This document shows positions 24,758 through 37,025 of a DNA stretch of 64,000 bases, piece by piece. Made by a program: the position numbers and the translations under genes. Numbering within the stretch: the first letter of the stretch is position 1; every line of letters starts with the position of its first letter. Source of the stretch: Budorcas taxicolor (taxonomy: Eukaryota > Chordata > Mammalia > Artiodactyla > Bovidae); NCBI RefSeq assembly GCF_023091745.1, contig NC_068934.1:18554434-18618433 (forward strand), read 5' to 3'. The notes under the pieces were generated by a model. It saw nothing but the letters and a program-made list of their open reading frames with translations, did not search any database and was not told the origin of the DNA.

Positions 24758-24878
24758 CATTGTCCCAATCCCTTCTTCTAATGAAGAAATTCGCTTAGTT
24801 GATGATGCGTTTGGAAAAATTTGTCACATGGTCAGTGATGGCTCCTGGATGGTTCGAGTTCAAGCTGCAAAGCTATTG
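24758..24878 (+). CDS. INTS4: INTS4 coding exon e (about residues 266-306)
   Basis: It opens with one base completing Ser, then reads IVPIPSSNEEIRLVDDAFGK and on to ICHMVSDGSWMVRVQAAKLL, leaving in phase 0. The acceptor is TTTTAATATAG and the donor TTG|GTAAGT is strong. VSDGSWMVRVQAAKLL is another HEAT second-helix signature; human has Val where Met stands in SWMVR, from memory. Confidence 0.97.
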
Positions 24879-25374
24879 GTAAGTTGCATCTTCTTTAATG
24901 CAGCGTATTTTGAGAAGCTAGATAGGGACAAGTGGAATACACTTTTATAAACCTTCATGTTTCTTAAAATAGAAAAAAAAAGGCTCATTTTCCCATAGAG
25001 AGTCTTTTAGAACTAGAAAGAATTTTAAAGATAATCCTATTTAGTCTCGTTAGCATATTAGACAGCCAAAGCCTAGAGAAAAAGGAACATAATAGTAAAA
25101 AAACTACTACTGTTACTAAGCACCTGGTATGGCCTACATGCTTTGCTATAAGGCCACTTACATTATCTCATTTATTCTTCTTATTCTTATCTCATTGTTC
25201 TCTGAGAACCTAAGTAAATATTTAACTTAGACAGATAGGAAGTTCTAGAAGGAGATTCAGATGCTAATCTGACTTTTAGCCTCACTCTTTCCTACTGTTT
25301 CGCCTTTGGGGATCCTGGTACATTTATAAAAAAATTTTTTTAACTTTTCAGAGATAGAACTCTTTTACAGAAGG

Positions 25375-25560
25375 AGTGTTGGTGTAATACTCAGCTTCAT
25401 TTTATACCTGTGTTGTCTTGGACATGTCACTTAGTCTTAGCCTCAGTTTCTTCATCTGTATCTGTCAAGAGGCTTATAATATTTCTCAGGTTTACCTCAC
25501 AGGGCTGTCATGATACTCAAATAAGATCCTGTCTGTAAAAATGTGTATAAATTGTAAAAT
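25375..25560 (+). repeat. MIR SINE remnant
   Basis: MIR core-like text: GACATGTCACTTAGTCTTAG, CCTCAGTTTCTTCATCTGTA and TTACCTCACAGGGCTGTCAT. It is an ancient mammalian SINE. Confidence 0.7.
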
Positions 25561-27072
25561 ACTACCCTATGCAAGGTGGTGGGGTGGTTACAATATATAA
25601 AACATATATATAACCATCTATAAAAATTTATATTAGTGTCACAGCAAGAAAGCCTGAAATTCTTTTTGATCGCTTCCCTTTTGAGGGCCTCCAACTCTGC
25701 CAGTCTTAGTAAGATTGTTGGCTAAAAAGTTTGGACCTGACTGTACTGGACACAAATACAGTGATAGCCCTTGTCCTTTGATCAATATTTTGGGGGTAAC
25801 TGCTAAGATGTTTGTGAGGCATTTTCATGGAAAAATAAATAATTTGGATGATTTCATTTTTTCCTGCTTATATATTATATTGCTTGTCCATAATAAACAA
25901 GCTAGCTTTTAGTGATTTTATTTTTGAATTCACATTTTAAACCATTATTTTGATTTGTGGATATTTTAACATTCAGAACAATTCAGTCATTCATCAGATT
26001 CTTTCAGTCAGCATGTACTAAGCATCTGCAGTGTGGTATAGTGTGTGTGAGGGGATGTTTAAGAGGAATAATTCAATGATATATTGTCATCTGAGTAGGC
26101 AGGTTAGAAAAGTAATCCTTAAAGCAGAGTCATTCAAAGTTTTGGTTTTGTAACCTGTAGAATCTAAAATTCATTTAGGTATATAAAGCTATATGAATAA
26201 TGAATTACAGTGGTGAGTTGAAAAGGTTTTCACTTAGATTCTAGTTTGAGTCAAGTGCTTTATGTCATTTCAGTAATTTCAAATCCAAACAACTCTAAAT
26301 TATGTAATTATGTTAATACTTCAAAAGTAATTATTAGTCTAATTTTGCTAATAATAATTGTTACTGTTTATTGAGTTCCTAGCCTACTAAGCTTTTAGCC
26401 ACGAAGGCATATCCATATACACATGCATATACACCCACTTCCTTATACACAAGCACATGGGAGTAGGTGCCTCCATACTTACACTCATATATATTCACTT
26501 TTTGCAAATAATTTTTAGTTCTTTTAAACTCTTTGAGGTAGATATTATATTATTCATTTTATAAATAATAAAACTAAGGTTTAGGAAAGTAATTTTTCCA
26601 AGGCCACATAGGTAGTAATGATGTTTGATGCTCTAAAGCACATGTAGAATTCCTTCCTAGTGGGGGGCCAGTTATATATTGGGAGCTGTGGTTGTACAGC
26701 TAAGGTCCTGCTGGTTTACTAGTTCCTCTGTGCAAGCTAAGAGGTAAACTCCACTGCTCCAACTCTCAAGTAGACAAACCCATAATCAATAAACTGTATT
26801 TAGTCTTCAGACTACATGTTCATTAATTTAACAAACTGAGCATAATGTGTGTCTTCAAAAGAGTGGATGGTCAGGTAGATTGACATAGGCAATCAATCAG
26901 TTATAATATTGGTACTTCTAGGAAAGAGCATCTAACACATGCGCAGAAAGCTTCTTGGAGGAGGTAATTTCTTAGTTGACTTTGAAAGGTGAGTATGGGT
27001 TAGCTAGGTAAAGAAGTAGGGAAGGAGAAAATGTGAGCAGAAATATATGAGTACACTATCATGCATACTGAC

Positions 27073-27126
27073 ATCATAGTGAACTATAATATCATACTAA
27101 ACTACAATATCATGTTAAACTGCAAG
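27073..27126. repeat. Three tandem copies of an 18-bp unit
   Basis: Units at 27073-27090, 27091-27108 and 27109-27126 read ATCATAGTGAACTATAAT, ATCATACTAAACTACAAT and ATCATGTTAAACTGCAAG. Each differs from its neighbour by four to six bases. Confidence 0.75.
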
Positions 27127-27544
27127 CAGTTTGGTATGTTTTGGTAAGACGGAGTGTTCAACTTGGGTGATGGGTGACAAGAGTAAGCTCTAGAGGAAAG
27201 CAGAAGCCAGGCTTCCAAGAACATAAATGAAATGATAAGGCTTTACACTTAAGTCCATCTTGTACAAAAAGTGAATAGAGTCCATTCTGTTTGACTTATA
27301 GCAGGATGAAAACTTTCAGATATTTTATAAAACTTCATACCATAATGCAGTTATCTCTTGTCAGTTTTCCTCACTAGTATGTGAAATTGTTGAGTGCAGA
27401 ATCGATGTCTTTTTGTATTTGTATTCCTCTTCCTGGGTAACTCTAGGCATATAAAGAAATGGTTGCTAAATATGTATTTGTTTGAGGAATGAATGGACAA
27501 ATGAATGAATAGAATGCAATGAAAAGGAAAGTAGTAGTTAAGGC

Positions 27545-27765
27545 AAAGGATTCTTTAGCCTGTGTTTATAGCCCAGCTCTATAGTTTATACTCTGTTACC
27601 TTGAATGGATTGCTTCATCTTTTTGTGCCTTCTTTTCCCCTTATATAAGTTGTGACTAATAGTATTTACTTTGTAGAGTTGTAGTGAGTATTAAATGAGT
27701 TAATATGTGTATAAAGCACTTAGAGCAATGCATGACACCTAGTAGCTCTATATAGTTGCTGCTAG
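27545..27765 (+). repeat. MIR SINE remnant
   Basis: MIR phrases in order: TAGCCCAGCTCTATAGTTTA, GTTGTAGTGAGTATTAAATG and AAAGCACTTAGAGCAATGCA. It lies 176 bases upstream of exon f. Confidence 0.75.
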
Positions 27766-27940
27766 CTACTGCTGCTGCTAATAGTTTTATTATTTTCCTG
27801 ATGATTCAAAACCCATAGGGATGTTTACTATCAAGAATAATGTTATCTTTATGCTCTTAAGTTGGCAGCAAACTGAATTTTAAGATAATATTTAGGTCTT
27901 AATAGTTGTTTAATTTCCTCTGGATTCTTCCTTTTTATAG

Positions 27941-28012
27941 GGCTCTATGGAGCAAGTCAGTTCTCATTTCTTGGAACAGACGCTTGATAAGAAGCTGATG
28001 TCAGATCTGAGG
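27941..28012 (+). CDS. INTS4: INTS4 coding exon f (72 nt, about residues 307-330)
   Basis: Twenty-four codons, from GSMEQVSSHFLEQTLDKKLM to SDLR, in phase 0 at both ends. The acceptor is CTTTTTATAG and the donor AGG|GTAACT. It completes one HEAT unit and starts the linker to the basic region in the next exon. The length is a multiple of three. Confidence 0.95.
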
Positions 28013-28159
28013 GTAACTTGAATTCTTTGTTGTTTAAACTGGATTTCTGAAACCAAAATCAGTGGAACTGTATGTCAGGTTGTGTTGATTCAATCTTATG
28101 GCCCATGAATTTGTTAAGTTAATGTAGGGTGACTAGATTACATTTTAATTTAAAATCTT

Positions 28160-28292
28160 AGTGCTGGGTACTAAGTCGCTTCAGTCGTGACCAACTCTGT
28201 GCAGTCTTATGGACTGTAGCCTGCCAGACTCCCCTGTCCTTGGGATTCTCCAGGCAAGAACACTGGATTGGGTTGCTCTGCCCTCCTGCAAA
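28160..28292 (-). mobile_element. Bov-tA/Bov-A SINE, partial
   Basis: Antisense body text runs from GGTACTAAGTCGCTTCAGTC to GGGTTGCTCTGCCCTCCTGC. The tRNA-like head is absent. Confidence 0.85.
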
Positions 28293-29369
28293 TTCTTAGA
28301 ACTTGACCCAAATCACAAATTACTTCATTATATTTTAAATTATCTTAATGAGATACTTTTCACAGGTTGTGTTTTATAAAGAAGAGGCAAGATTAACTTT
28401 CTCTTTTAGAAACTGCAAAGGTCTTGTCTTATTTTGTTAGATTGTATGACATCTTAGAACTCCTTTCAATAGCAATTCTCATGGAAGAGTTTACATGAGA
28501 ATTCAGTAGCAGCATCCTGTTACTCTGAACAGTAGCAGAATGCCCTTAAACTAACTGATGGTTCTCTGGCATAGCTGTCAGGAACAGATGTGAGTCTGAA
28601 AATATGATGGGATCATTTATTGTCAGTATCTTAAGTTTTAAATTATAAAAGTGTTAATAAGGAATCAGAATCTTTGACAAGTAGAAGGAAAAGGGAAGCA
28701 ATTTACCCATATTCCCACTACTCTTAACACATCATTTTGAGGTATTTGTCTTCAGCTGTTTCTTATGCATGTTTTAAACATGGAATCATTATGTACAGAT
28801 ACTTTTGTAGTCTACTTTTTACCTTTACCACTACATGCTTTTTTCATTTTGTTAGCTTATAGTTTTTACTGATAGTGTAATATCCCATTAAGTAGATGTA
28901 TTATCATTTTGTAGCCCTTTGTTATACATTGATAGTTTCTCCTAAATTTTTCCACCGTTATAAATCATATATAGAGTGTATTATCTCCATGGATTTTAGA
29001 TCTTTTCTCCTTTTGATTGATTCCATAAGATAAATTCTTAGGAATGGTTGAAGAGTTGATATCTTTGCTTCATGAAACATTGCTGTATGGCTTTCTTGAA
29101 GAGTGTTCCCTTCATTTGAGGTCAGTGATTGCTTCAGTGTTCTTTGTGTATACTGGAGTGGAAGTGCAAAGAAGGACTTGCTCATGGTGAATGATGAGGG
29201 ATGGGTAATTCAGCATTACCTAAGATACATTGCAAGCCATAAATGGGTCCGAACCACATCCTTGTAGGCTCAGGTGCTATATTTCATCAGTGCCTTTGAG
29301 ATCATCAGCCTTGAGGGTGTGGTCTCACTCCAGCAAGATTCATAGAACCTGATATCTAAAGCAGATTTC

Positions 29370-29545
29370 CGGGGACTTCCCTGGTGGTCCAGTGGATAAG
29401 AGTCCGAGCTCTCAATGCCAGGGGCCAGGGTTCAAGCCCTGTCAGGGAACTGGATTCTACATGCCGCAACAAAGATCGAGCATGGCACAACTAAGACCCA
29501 ATGCAGGCAAATAAATAAAAATATATATAAAAGACCTGGTGAACC
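29370..29545 (+). repeat. CHR-type SINE, sense
   Basis: GGGGACTTCCCTGGTGGTCC begins the unit, and GGGTTCAAGCCCTGTCAGGG follows. It ends with AATAAATAAAAATATATATA. Confidence 0.85.
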
Positions 29546-29904
29546 CAAATAAATTAAAAAAATAAAGCACAATGCCAGTTTATTCATTTACGAAGGTAAC
29601 TGTAACTGTCAAGTAGACTCAATGTTTACTTTAGCCAACTAGTATATCTCCCCTTAAGCAACCTGTGTAGGAAGTAAATTTACTAGAGGCTTGCTTGGTG
29701 AGCATAGTGTTGCTCAAATAAAGCATAGTCCTATGGTTTGAAAAAAATTCTTTTCTAGGGCTAGTGTATTGTCTACCCAGGATGATGCTTAGAGGGATAC
29801 TGCCATTGTTTAACCTCTCTAGTTCTCCCTTTCCTGTGTTGCCATGGCAAACATGACCACCTCTCTGATGAATATTCTTGTGTTCTCTTTAATAAAGCTG
29901 TGGG

Positions 29905-30128
29905 TGTGTGTCTTCAGTCACTCAGTCATGTTGGACTTCTTTGTGACCCCATGGACTGTAAACCCTCCAGGCTTCTTCTGTCTATGGGATTATCCCAGCA
30001 AAAATACAGGAGTGGGTAGCCATTTCCCCCTCCAAGGAATATTCCCAGCCCTAGTATCGAACCCAAGTCTCCTATGCGCCTGCATTCACAGGCAGATTCT
30101 TTACCAAGTGAGCCACATGGGAAGCCCC
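29905..30128 (-). mobile_element. Bov-tA SINE with 9-bp flanking direct repeat
   Basis: Antisense text ends GAGCCACATGGGAAGCCCC. TTAATAAAG stands on both sides (29889-29897 and 30129-30137), a likely target-site duplication. Confidence 0.85.
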
Positions 30129-30159
30129 TTAATAAAGTTAGTATCTTTGATAAGATTAC

Positions 30160-30412
30160 TGTCAGCTAAACTCCAGTACTTTGGCCACCTCATGCGAAGA
30201 CCTGACTCATTGGAAAAGACCTCTGATGCTGGGAGGGATTGGGGGCAGGAGGAGAAGGGGACGACCCAGGATGAGATGGCTGGATGGCATCACTGATTCG
30301 ATGGACGTGAGTCTGAGTGAACTCCGGGAGTTGGTGATGGACAGGGAGGCCTGGCGTGCTGCGATTCATGGGGTCGCAAAGAGTCGGACATGACTGAGTG
30401 ACTGAACTGAAC
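30160..30412 (+). mobile_element. BovB LINE, extreme 3' end, sense
   Basis: CAGCTAAACTCCAGTACTTT starts the fragment and it ends with the tail repeat GACTGAACTGAACTGATG. The frame at 30181-30393 reads [20 protein letters not shown], the BovB C-terminus. Confidence 0.92.
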
Positions 30413-30519
30413 TGATGATAGACCTGAGGGTCTTTGTCTTTGCTTCAAGTTGAATTTGCATATCTCTGCTCTGATAACTATTGAATTTTTTTTTTAATGC
30501 AACTTTCAGAAAGCAGTCT

Positions 30520-30818
30520 TTTTTTTTTTAAGATTTATTTATTTACTTTAAAATTTTTAGTTTTTCATTGTGCTGGGTCTTCATTGCTACACAGGCTTTC
30601 TCTAGTTGTGGAGAGCAGGGGCTTCTCTTGTGTGGCACATGGCCTCTAGGTGTGTGGGCTGCAGTTGCTGGGGCTTATGTGCTCTACAGTGTGGGCTTAG
30701 TAGGTGCACAGGCTTAGTTGCTCCATGGCATGTGGGATCTTCCCAGACCAGGGATTGAATCCATGTCCTCTGCATTGACAGGCAGATTCTTAACCACCAG
30801 GTGACCAGGGAAGCCCCC
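30520..30818 (-). repeat. CHR-type SINE, antisense
   Basis: It runs from TTTTTTTTTAAGATTTATTT to AACCACCAGGTGACCAGGGA and lies 98 bases upstream of exon g. Confidence 0.82.
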
Positions 30819-30915
30819 GAGAGCAGTCTTTATTTCCCACTTTCTCATGTTCTTGATGTGCACCTAACTGTTCTCTCATGAATCTCCAGCAAGTGGTAAT
30901 TGTTGTCTTCTACAG

Positions 30916-31090
30916 AGGAAACGCACTGCACATGAACGTGCCAAGGAACTTTACAGTTCGGGAGAGTTTTCCAGCGGCAGGAAGTGGGGAGATGATGCTC
31001 CCAAGGAAGAGATAGATACGGGGGCTGTGAACTTGATTGAGTCAGGAGCCTGTGGAGCCTTTGTTCATGGATTGGAAGATGAGATGTACG
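30916..31090 (+). CDS. INTS4: INTS4 coding exon g (about residues 331-389, charged linker)
   Basis: Fifty-eight codons begin RKRTAHERAKELYSSGEFSS, pass through GRKWGDDAPKEEIDTG and end at FVHGLEDEMY plus one base. The acceptor is TCTTCTACAG and the donor ACG|GTAAGA. The first half is charged and likely flexible, a linker between HEAT blocks; the second half resumes helical text. One conservative difference from recalled human is Ile for Val in KEEIDTG. Confidence 0.97.
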
Positions 31091-31224
31091 GTAAGAATGA
31101 CTTCATAATAATACCAGTGCCCACTTACTGAGTGACTGCTATGTCACTGGCATTGTAGTGAGTGATACAGATTGTCTGACTTGATCTTCACAGTCACTCA
31201 GTGAAGACTTTATTTCATCTTCAT

Positions 31225-31588
31225 TTTTTAAAAATAATTCTTTTATTATTTATTTGCCTATTTTTGCTTGTGCTAGCTCTTCATTGCTGCACTTGGGCTT
31301 TCTGTAGTTGCGGTGAGCAGGGGCTACTCTTCATTGCAGTGCCCTGGCCTCTCATTGCAGTGGCTTCTCTTGTCGCGGAATACAGGCTCTAGGCACACAG
31401 GCTTCAACAGTTGCAGCCCACGGGCTTAGTAGTTGTGGCTCAAGGGCTCTGGAGAGCAGCCTTAGTAATTGTGGTGCACGGGCCTAGTTGTTCCTTGGCA
31501 TGTGGAATCTTCCCAGACCAGGGATGGAACCTGTGTCCCCTGCATTGGCAGGAGGATTCTTATCCATTGTACCACCAGGGAAGTCCCA
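31225..31588 (-). repeat. CHR-type SINE, antisense, full length
   Basis: TTTTATTATTTATTTGCCTA to TTGTACCACCAGGGAAGTCC, with all parts of the long CHR unit. It lies about 135 bases downstream of exon g. Confidence 0.85.
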
Positions 31589-31631
31589 TTTCATTTTTGA
31601 AAGATATTTCCCTGGGAATCCAATTCTAGAT

Positions 31632-32485
31632 TCAGTTCAGTTCAGTCACTCAGTCGTGTCCGACTCTGCGACCCCATGAATCGCAGCACGCCAGGCCTCC
31701 CTGTCTATCACCAACTCCCGGAGTTCACTCAGACTCATGTCCATCGAGTCAGTGATGCCATCCAGCCATCTCATCCTGGGTCGTCCCCTTCTCCTCCTGC
31801 CCCCAATCTCTCCCAGCATCAGAGTCTTTTCCAAATCGCATGAGGTGGCCAAAGTACTGGAGTTTCAGCTCTAGCACCATTCCTTCCAAAGAAATCCCAG
31901 GGTTGATCTCCTTCAGAATGGACTGGTTGGATCTCCTTACAGTCCAAGGGACCCTGGAGAGTCTTCTCCAACACCACAGTTCAAAAACATCAATTCTTCG
32001 GTGCTCAGCCTTCTTCACAGTCCAACTCTCACATCCATACGTGACCACAGGAAAAACCACAGCCTTGACTAGACGGACCTTAGTCGGCAAAGTAATGTCT
32101 CTGCTTTTGAATATACTATGTAGGTTGGTCATAACTTTTCTTCCAAGGAGTACGCGTCTTTTAATTTCATGGCTGCAGTCACCATCTGCAGTGATTTTGG
32201 AGCCCCCCAAAATAAAGTCTGACACTTTCCACTGTTTCCTCAGCTATTTCCCACGAAGTGATGGGACCAGATCCATGATCTTCGTTTTCTGAATGTTGAG
32301 TTTTAAGCCAACTTTTCACTCTCCTCTTTCACTTTCATCAAGAGGCTTTTTAGCTTCTCTTCACTTTCTGCCATAAGGGTGGTGTCATCTGCACATCTGA
32401 GGTTATTGATATTTCTCCCGGCAATCTTGATTCCAGCTTGTGTTTCTTCCAGTCCAGCATTTCTCATGATGTACTCTGCATATTT
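31632..32485 (-). mobile_element. BovB LINE 3' part
   Basis: The left end is TTCAGTTCAGTTCAGTCACT. The antisense frame at 31749-32225 is open for 158 codons and reads CSHEIKRRVLLGRKVMTNLH, SRDITLPTKVRLVKAVVFPV and [16 protein letters not shown]. The upstream RT palm is disrupted. Confidence 0.93.
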
Positions 32486-32559
32486 ATTTGTTTTGATTTT
32501 TTTTTTTTTTGTCCTTTAAAGATCTTGTTCCACAGTTTTTCAGTTCTGTTGAGAAGTCT

Positions 32560-32861
32560 GCTGTCATTTTTTTTTTTAACTTTACTGATTTATAATTTTG
32601 ACTGTTGGGTCTTCATTGCTGTGCACAGGCTTTTCTCTGGTTGTGGTGAGCGGGGTCTACTCTCTGGTTGTGTTGCACAGGCTCCTGTTACAGTAGCTTC
32701 TCTTGTTTTGAAGCATGGACTCTAGGCACATGGGCTCATTAATTGCAGCTTGAGGGCTTAGTTGTTCCAGAGCGTGTAGGTTTTTCCTGGACTAGGGATC
32801 GAACCACCGTTCCCTGCATTGCAAGGTGCATTCTTAACCACTTGACTACCAGGGAAGCCTT
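32560..32861 (-). repeat. CHR-type SINE, antisense
   Basis: It extends from TTTTTTTTTTAACTTTACTG to CCACTTGACTACCAGGGAAG. It sits inside old antisense L1-like text. Confidence 0.82.
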
Positions 32862-33730
32862 GCTGTAATTTAAAAATTCTGTTTTTCTGTACAAATGTAT
32901 CTTTTTTTACTGTCTGCTTTTAAGGTTTTCTCTTTATTACTGGTTTAAAATGATTTAATTATGATATGCCTTGGCATAATTTTCTTCATATTTCATATGC
33001 TTGGAGTTTGTTGAGCTTGTTGGATCTGTGGGTTTGTAGTTTTTAGCAAATCTGAAAAATCTTTGGTTGTTATTTCTTTAAATATTTTTCTGAACCCATG
33101 CTCCTTTGGGGTCTCGCAATTACATATATATTAGGCTACTGAGTTTGTCCTGCAACTCACAGGTGCTCTGTTCTTTTTTTTTCACTTTTTAGTCTTTTTT
33201 CTCTTTGTTTCATTTTGAATAATGTTTATTGTTTTGTCTTATCTAATCTTTTCTTCCACAAAGTCTAATCTGACATTAATTCCATCTAGTATATTTTTCA
33301 CCTCAGACATTTTAATTGTCATCCCTAGAAGTTTGATTAGAATTTAGTGTCTCTTCTATGTCGCTACTTAATATGTTTAATCTTTCTTGTAGCTTTGTCA
33401 ACAGAGAATGTATTTACAGTAACTCTTCTAATGTCATTGTCTTCTAGCTTTATTACTTTTGTGATTGCTAGGTTAGTTTTGATTGGTTAATTTTTCTCTT
33501 CATTATGGATTATATTTTCCTGCTTCTACGCATGCCTGGTAATTTGTGATTGGATGCCAGACACCCTGAATTTTACTTTATTGGGTGCTGAACATTGTTA
33601 TATTCCTATAAGTATTCTTGAGCTTTCTTCTAGAATGCAGTTAGCTCAGGTTTTATTTTTAAGCTTTTTTAGGTGGACTGGAGTAGCACTAAGTCTCAGG
33701 GTCATTTTTCTCCACTAGTGAAACAACCCT
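32862..33730 (-). repeat. Old L1-type sequence, antisense
   Basis: Phrases such as GATATGCCTTGGCATAATTT, TTGATTGGTTAATTTTTCTC and GTGATTGGATGCCAGACACC recur in old mammalian L1 elements. The region ends close to the 21-bp minisatellite. Confidence 0.55.
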
Positions 33731-33933
33731 TCTGAAAAAACTTGTTGACCATGTGTGAATTTTGGAGATTGTTTCCTCAAATCCTCGAGTGGTTCTTTCT
33801 TAGGCCTTGGGTAGTTTCTTCACAGATCAGAAATTGACTGAAGACTTAGGAGTTTCGTCTGCAGGTCTTCCAAGCTTGCTCTGTCTGTGCACTTCTTTCC
33901 TTTCTGTACTTTGCCCTCTAACTCTAATCACAA

Positions 33934-33996
33934 CTCTGTTTTCTGAACTCCCAGCTCTGTCTTCTGAACTCCCAGCTCTGTCTTCTGAACTCAGGG
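33934..33996. repeat. Three tandem copies of a 21-bp unit
   Basis: The unit is CTCTGTCTTCTGAACTCCCA plus G at 33934-33954, 33955-33975 and 33976-33996. The first copy has one substitution and the last ends CAGGG. In the + frame it would read a repeated SSELPAL peptide, but no gene supports that reading. Confidence 0.88.
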
Positions 33997-36819
33997 AGAC
34001 CTACAACCTGGAAACTCTACAGACAGTAAACTGTTAGAATCATAGAGCTTGCCTCATTTATTTCCTGCTCTCAGAGATCACTCCCTCTTACTGCCGGATA
34101 TATGGTGTGTTGAATACTTTTGTTTCATATATTTCGTCTCTGTTTCTAGTTGTTTAGTTGTTTCAGAAAGAAGGATTAATCTGGCTTTGTTACTCCATTT
34201 TAACCAGTAATAGAAACCCTTGCAAAGCTCTTAGCATTTCCATAGTATGATGCTGTCCATCTCACATGTATCACAGATAGTGCTTTGAGTTGAGTGACTC
34301 CAACATCCTATTTTCAGTTAGGCTAACATACCTAAGTAGATAATGTTGATTGTTCAAATTTTACAGTAAAATTGTGTCAGAGGATTAGAACTAAGGTCTT
34401 TAAAATGCCTATAAAAATGATAACCTTAGAACAGAATTTCTTAGAAGGACAAGAAAATTACTTTGGAAAGACAGTTCTTCTGTTAGTAGATCGATGAATT
34501 GGGTTACTCTATTCAGTTTGCTATAAGGCTTTCTAGATACATGGAAATTAAAGCTGCTTCTGCTTTTTTTCCCCATGAACTTGATATATGAATGAAAAAT
34601 TTAAATAGTGTTAGATAATAAGGAACTTCAGTTATTAAAACCCAGTTTATCCTAAGACAGGTAACTAGAATCTATTTTGTTTCTACTAGCAGTTTTGCTT
34701 TGTTTAGTTTCTGCAAATAAATTTAATCACAGTTAATGTTTATGTGGTTTATTTCTACAGTTTTTAGTTTGTCACTAGGGTCTAATTAAAGTAACAACTT
34801 TGGAAAGTGAGTAGATCATAACCAGCATCAGGTACGGCAGCTCTCTAATCATATTTACAAAATTCTGAGTCAGTCAGGGTCTCAGGGATACATTTGCTGG
34901 GTGAAATGGAGCCTGTTTCGTTGGCTGTAGCTGCTAGTGTAGCCATAGTATCACACAGTTCCAGGCCTCTTGTTGCAGGCTCTCCCTCCTTCCCGGACCT
35001 TTACATGTGCTTCCTCTGTGTAGAAAGGCCCTTTCTCTTTCTTCTGGCCCAGCCACTCCATCTGGTATTACTTTAGGGTCACTTTCCAGAATGCTGCCTG
35101 TGAGCCTGCTCAGTAGCCTGTGTGCCTCTTCTGCATTTTCTTAGCACGACCTGTGCTTTTCCATTGTACCACTCATCACTGTGTGATGCAGTGGACTGTT
35201 CTCGCCTGTAGTGGCTAGGAGATGGTGTGAAGCACGAAGCTGGTAAGCAACAAAACTAGAACCTGATTACACACGTTAAGATACCAGAGGATCAATCTTT
35301 TTTTTTTCTCGAGCAAGCTAGTTCCTTTTCTCTGCCCTAGATCTTTAAGGAGATTGTTACATATTATCAACATTCCAAAAAGTCCAGTAGGAAATGTTAA
35401 TTTAGCTACCTGTAGCTGAGCTGTGCATGGCAAAGTAGAAAGCCAAGTGTCTTTGCTTCTGCTTGGAATACTGATTACCTCATGTTGATCAGAAGTTTCT
35501 CTGTGATTCCCTTGACACACTTGCAGGAGTTACATGAGTCAGTGCTACATAACCGATAAAGCCCTTGGAAGCAGGGTCAGCATTTAAAATATTTGGGTCC
35601 ATTTCTGTCTTGTTTTATAATTATTAGCAATTTCGTGTTTAAATTATATTATTGTGATGTGGAGCAAATCCTTCCCTTCTGACGAAAAGGAGGAATTTAT
35701 AAGTACCAAGAAAAATCTGAGTCATCTCCCTTTAATGTAGTAATTCTGTTTTTAAGTGTCTGTAAAACCTTTCTTATACAAAAAAAACGGGCTATATTTG
35801 AGAGTTTAACCACAGTTGAAGGCTTTTTTGAAACTGTACATTTTATTGTAGAACTCAGGGGAACCATTGGAATGAAACAGGCATCTGTGGAAGTCTTGTG
35901 AGCATGTACTGTAACTTACTCATCTCTCATCTCTTATGTCCCAACACTCAGCACAGGGCCTGGCATATAGTGCATGTTCAGAATGCATTGTCAGTGAATG
36001 AATGAAGGGCTTCCTGGACTCAGTGGCCTCACTGTTACATGTTCTGAGCATATAAAGAGATAGGGGACATGCCTCGGTTTTCAGGGTGCTTACAAGATCT
36101 GTACCTATATCATGGTTAATATTGAGCCTTTAACACATGCCAGACAGCGTGCTGTGCGCTTTCCCCACACTATGTCATTTACTCCTCCTAACTTCTCTGT
36201 AAGAAAATGAGAATTCTCTTGAAGTGCTATGAAGTTAAGTTACTTATTCAAGATCACCGTCCAAGTTAGTGGATGGATTACTTTTTGCAATTCAGTGCGA
36301 GACCTCTGTCATTCCAGAGCCAGTACCCTTAACTACTACATGACACTAGGCTATAATTAGCAGACCAGAGTACTAGTCTTATCTCTGTTCTCACTTTGAG
36401 GCAAGTTTATCTACTTTGTTGAGTCTTATCTCTAGATTGAGAATAATGATACTTGAGCCTATTTTAATCTTAATAATGCTGTTTGAAAAGTGCTTTTTAA
36501 AAAAGTACTGTGGTTGGAATACTGAGATAATAAGACAACTGAGTTTTCAAGAAATTTAGGTTAATGGAGATAGACATGTGACTTGATCACATGTCTGTGG
36601 GTTTAAGATCTGAACCTCAGTTCTTGTGGTACCAGCGTCCTTGTTTGTAGGTCCGTGTGAAGGCAGTAGCAGAATCTACAGGCTTGGAGGAGATCTCCCA
36701 GAGAGAGTTTGCAGAGTGAGAAGAGTAAAGGGGGAAACACAAGCACGAATGAGCAGTCCTTGCATTTTATCCATGGGTCTTAACTTGACGTGCAGTTTTG
36801 TTTGTTCCCTTCTCTCTAG

Positions 36820-37025
36820 AGGTCCGCATTGCTGCTGTGGAGGCGCTCTGCATGCTGGCTCAGTCTTCACCCTCTTTTGCTGAGAAGTGCCTCGATTTCC
36901 TGGTTGACATGTTTAATGATGAAATTGAGGAAGTACGTCTACAGTCCATACATACCATGAGAAAAATCTCTAACAATATCACTCTTCGAGAGGATCAGCT
37001 TGACACTGTCCTGGCTGTGTTAGAG
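36820..37025 (+). CDS. INTS4: INTS4 coding exon h (206 nt, about residues 389-457)
   Basis: This is the longest exon in the window. Two bases complete Glu, then [40 protein letters not shown] and [20 protein letters not shown] lead to DTVLAVLE. The acceptor is TTCTCTCTAG and the donor GAG|GTGAGC. It spans roughly one and a half HEAT units: [10 protein letters not shown] and [14 protein letters not shown] are consecutive V-R helix signatures. No difference from the recalled human sequence was noticed. Confidence 0.98.

Larger units (their letters stand above)
24879..27940 (+). other. INTS4: INTS4 intron between exons e and f
   Basis: Two ancient sense MIR SINEs are visible (about 25375-25560 and 27545-27765) and a small 18-bp tandem repeat at 27073-27126. 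No recent BovB or Bov-tA insertion was recognised. The remainder, including 25560-27070, is AT-rich intron text with nothing gene-like. Confidence 0.7.
28013..30915 (+). other. INTS4: INTS4 intron between exons f and g
   Basis: It contains two antisense Bov-tA copies (28160-28292, 29905-30128), a sense CHR SINE (29370-29545), a 3' BovB fragment (30160-30412) and an antisense CHR SINE (30520-30818). The stretch 28660-29170 reads like old antisense L1-type text. The remainder shows nothing distinct. Confidence 0.7.
31091..36819 (+). other. INTS4: INTS4 intron between exons g and h (5.7 kb)
   Basis: It holds two antisense CHR SINEs (31225-31588, 32560-32861), an antisense BovB 3' half (31632-32485), old antisense L1-like text (32862-33730) and a 21-bp minisatellite (33934-33996). 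From 34000 to 36819 I see only diffuse, old-repeat-like or unique intron sequence and no gene. Confidence 0.7.
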
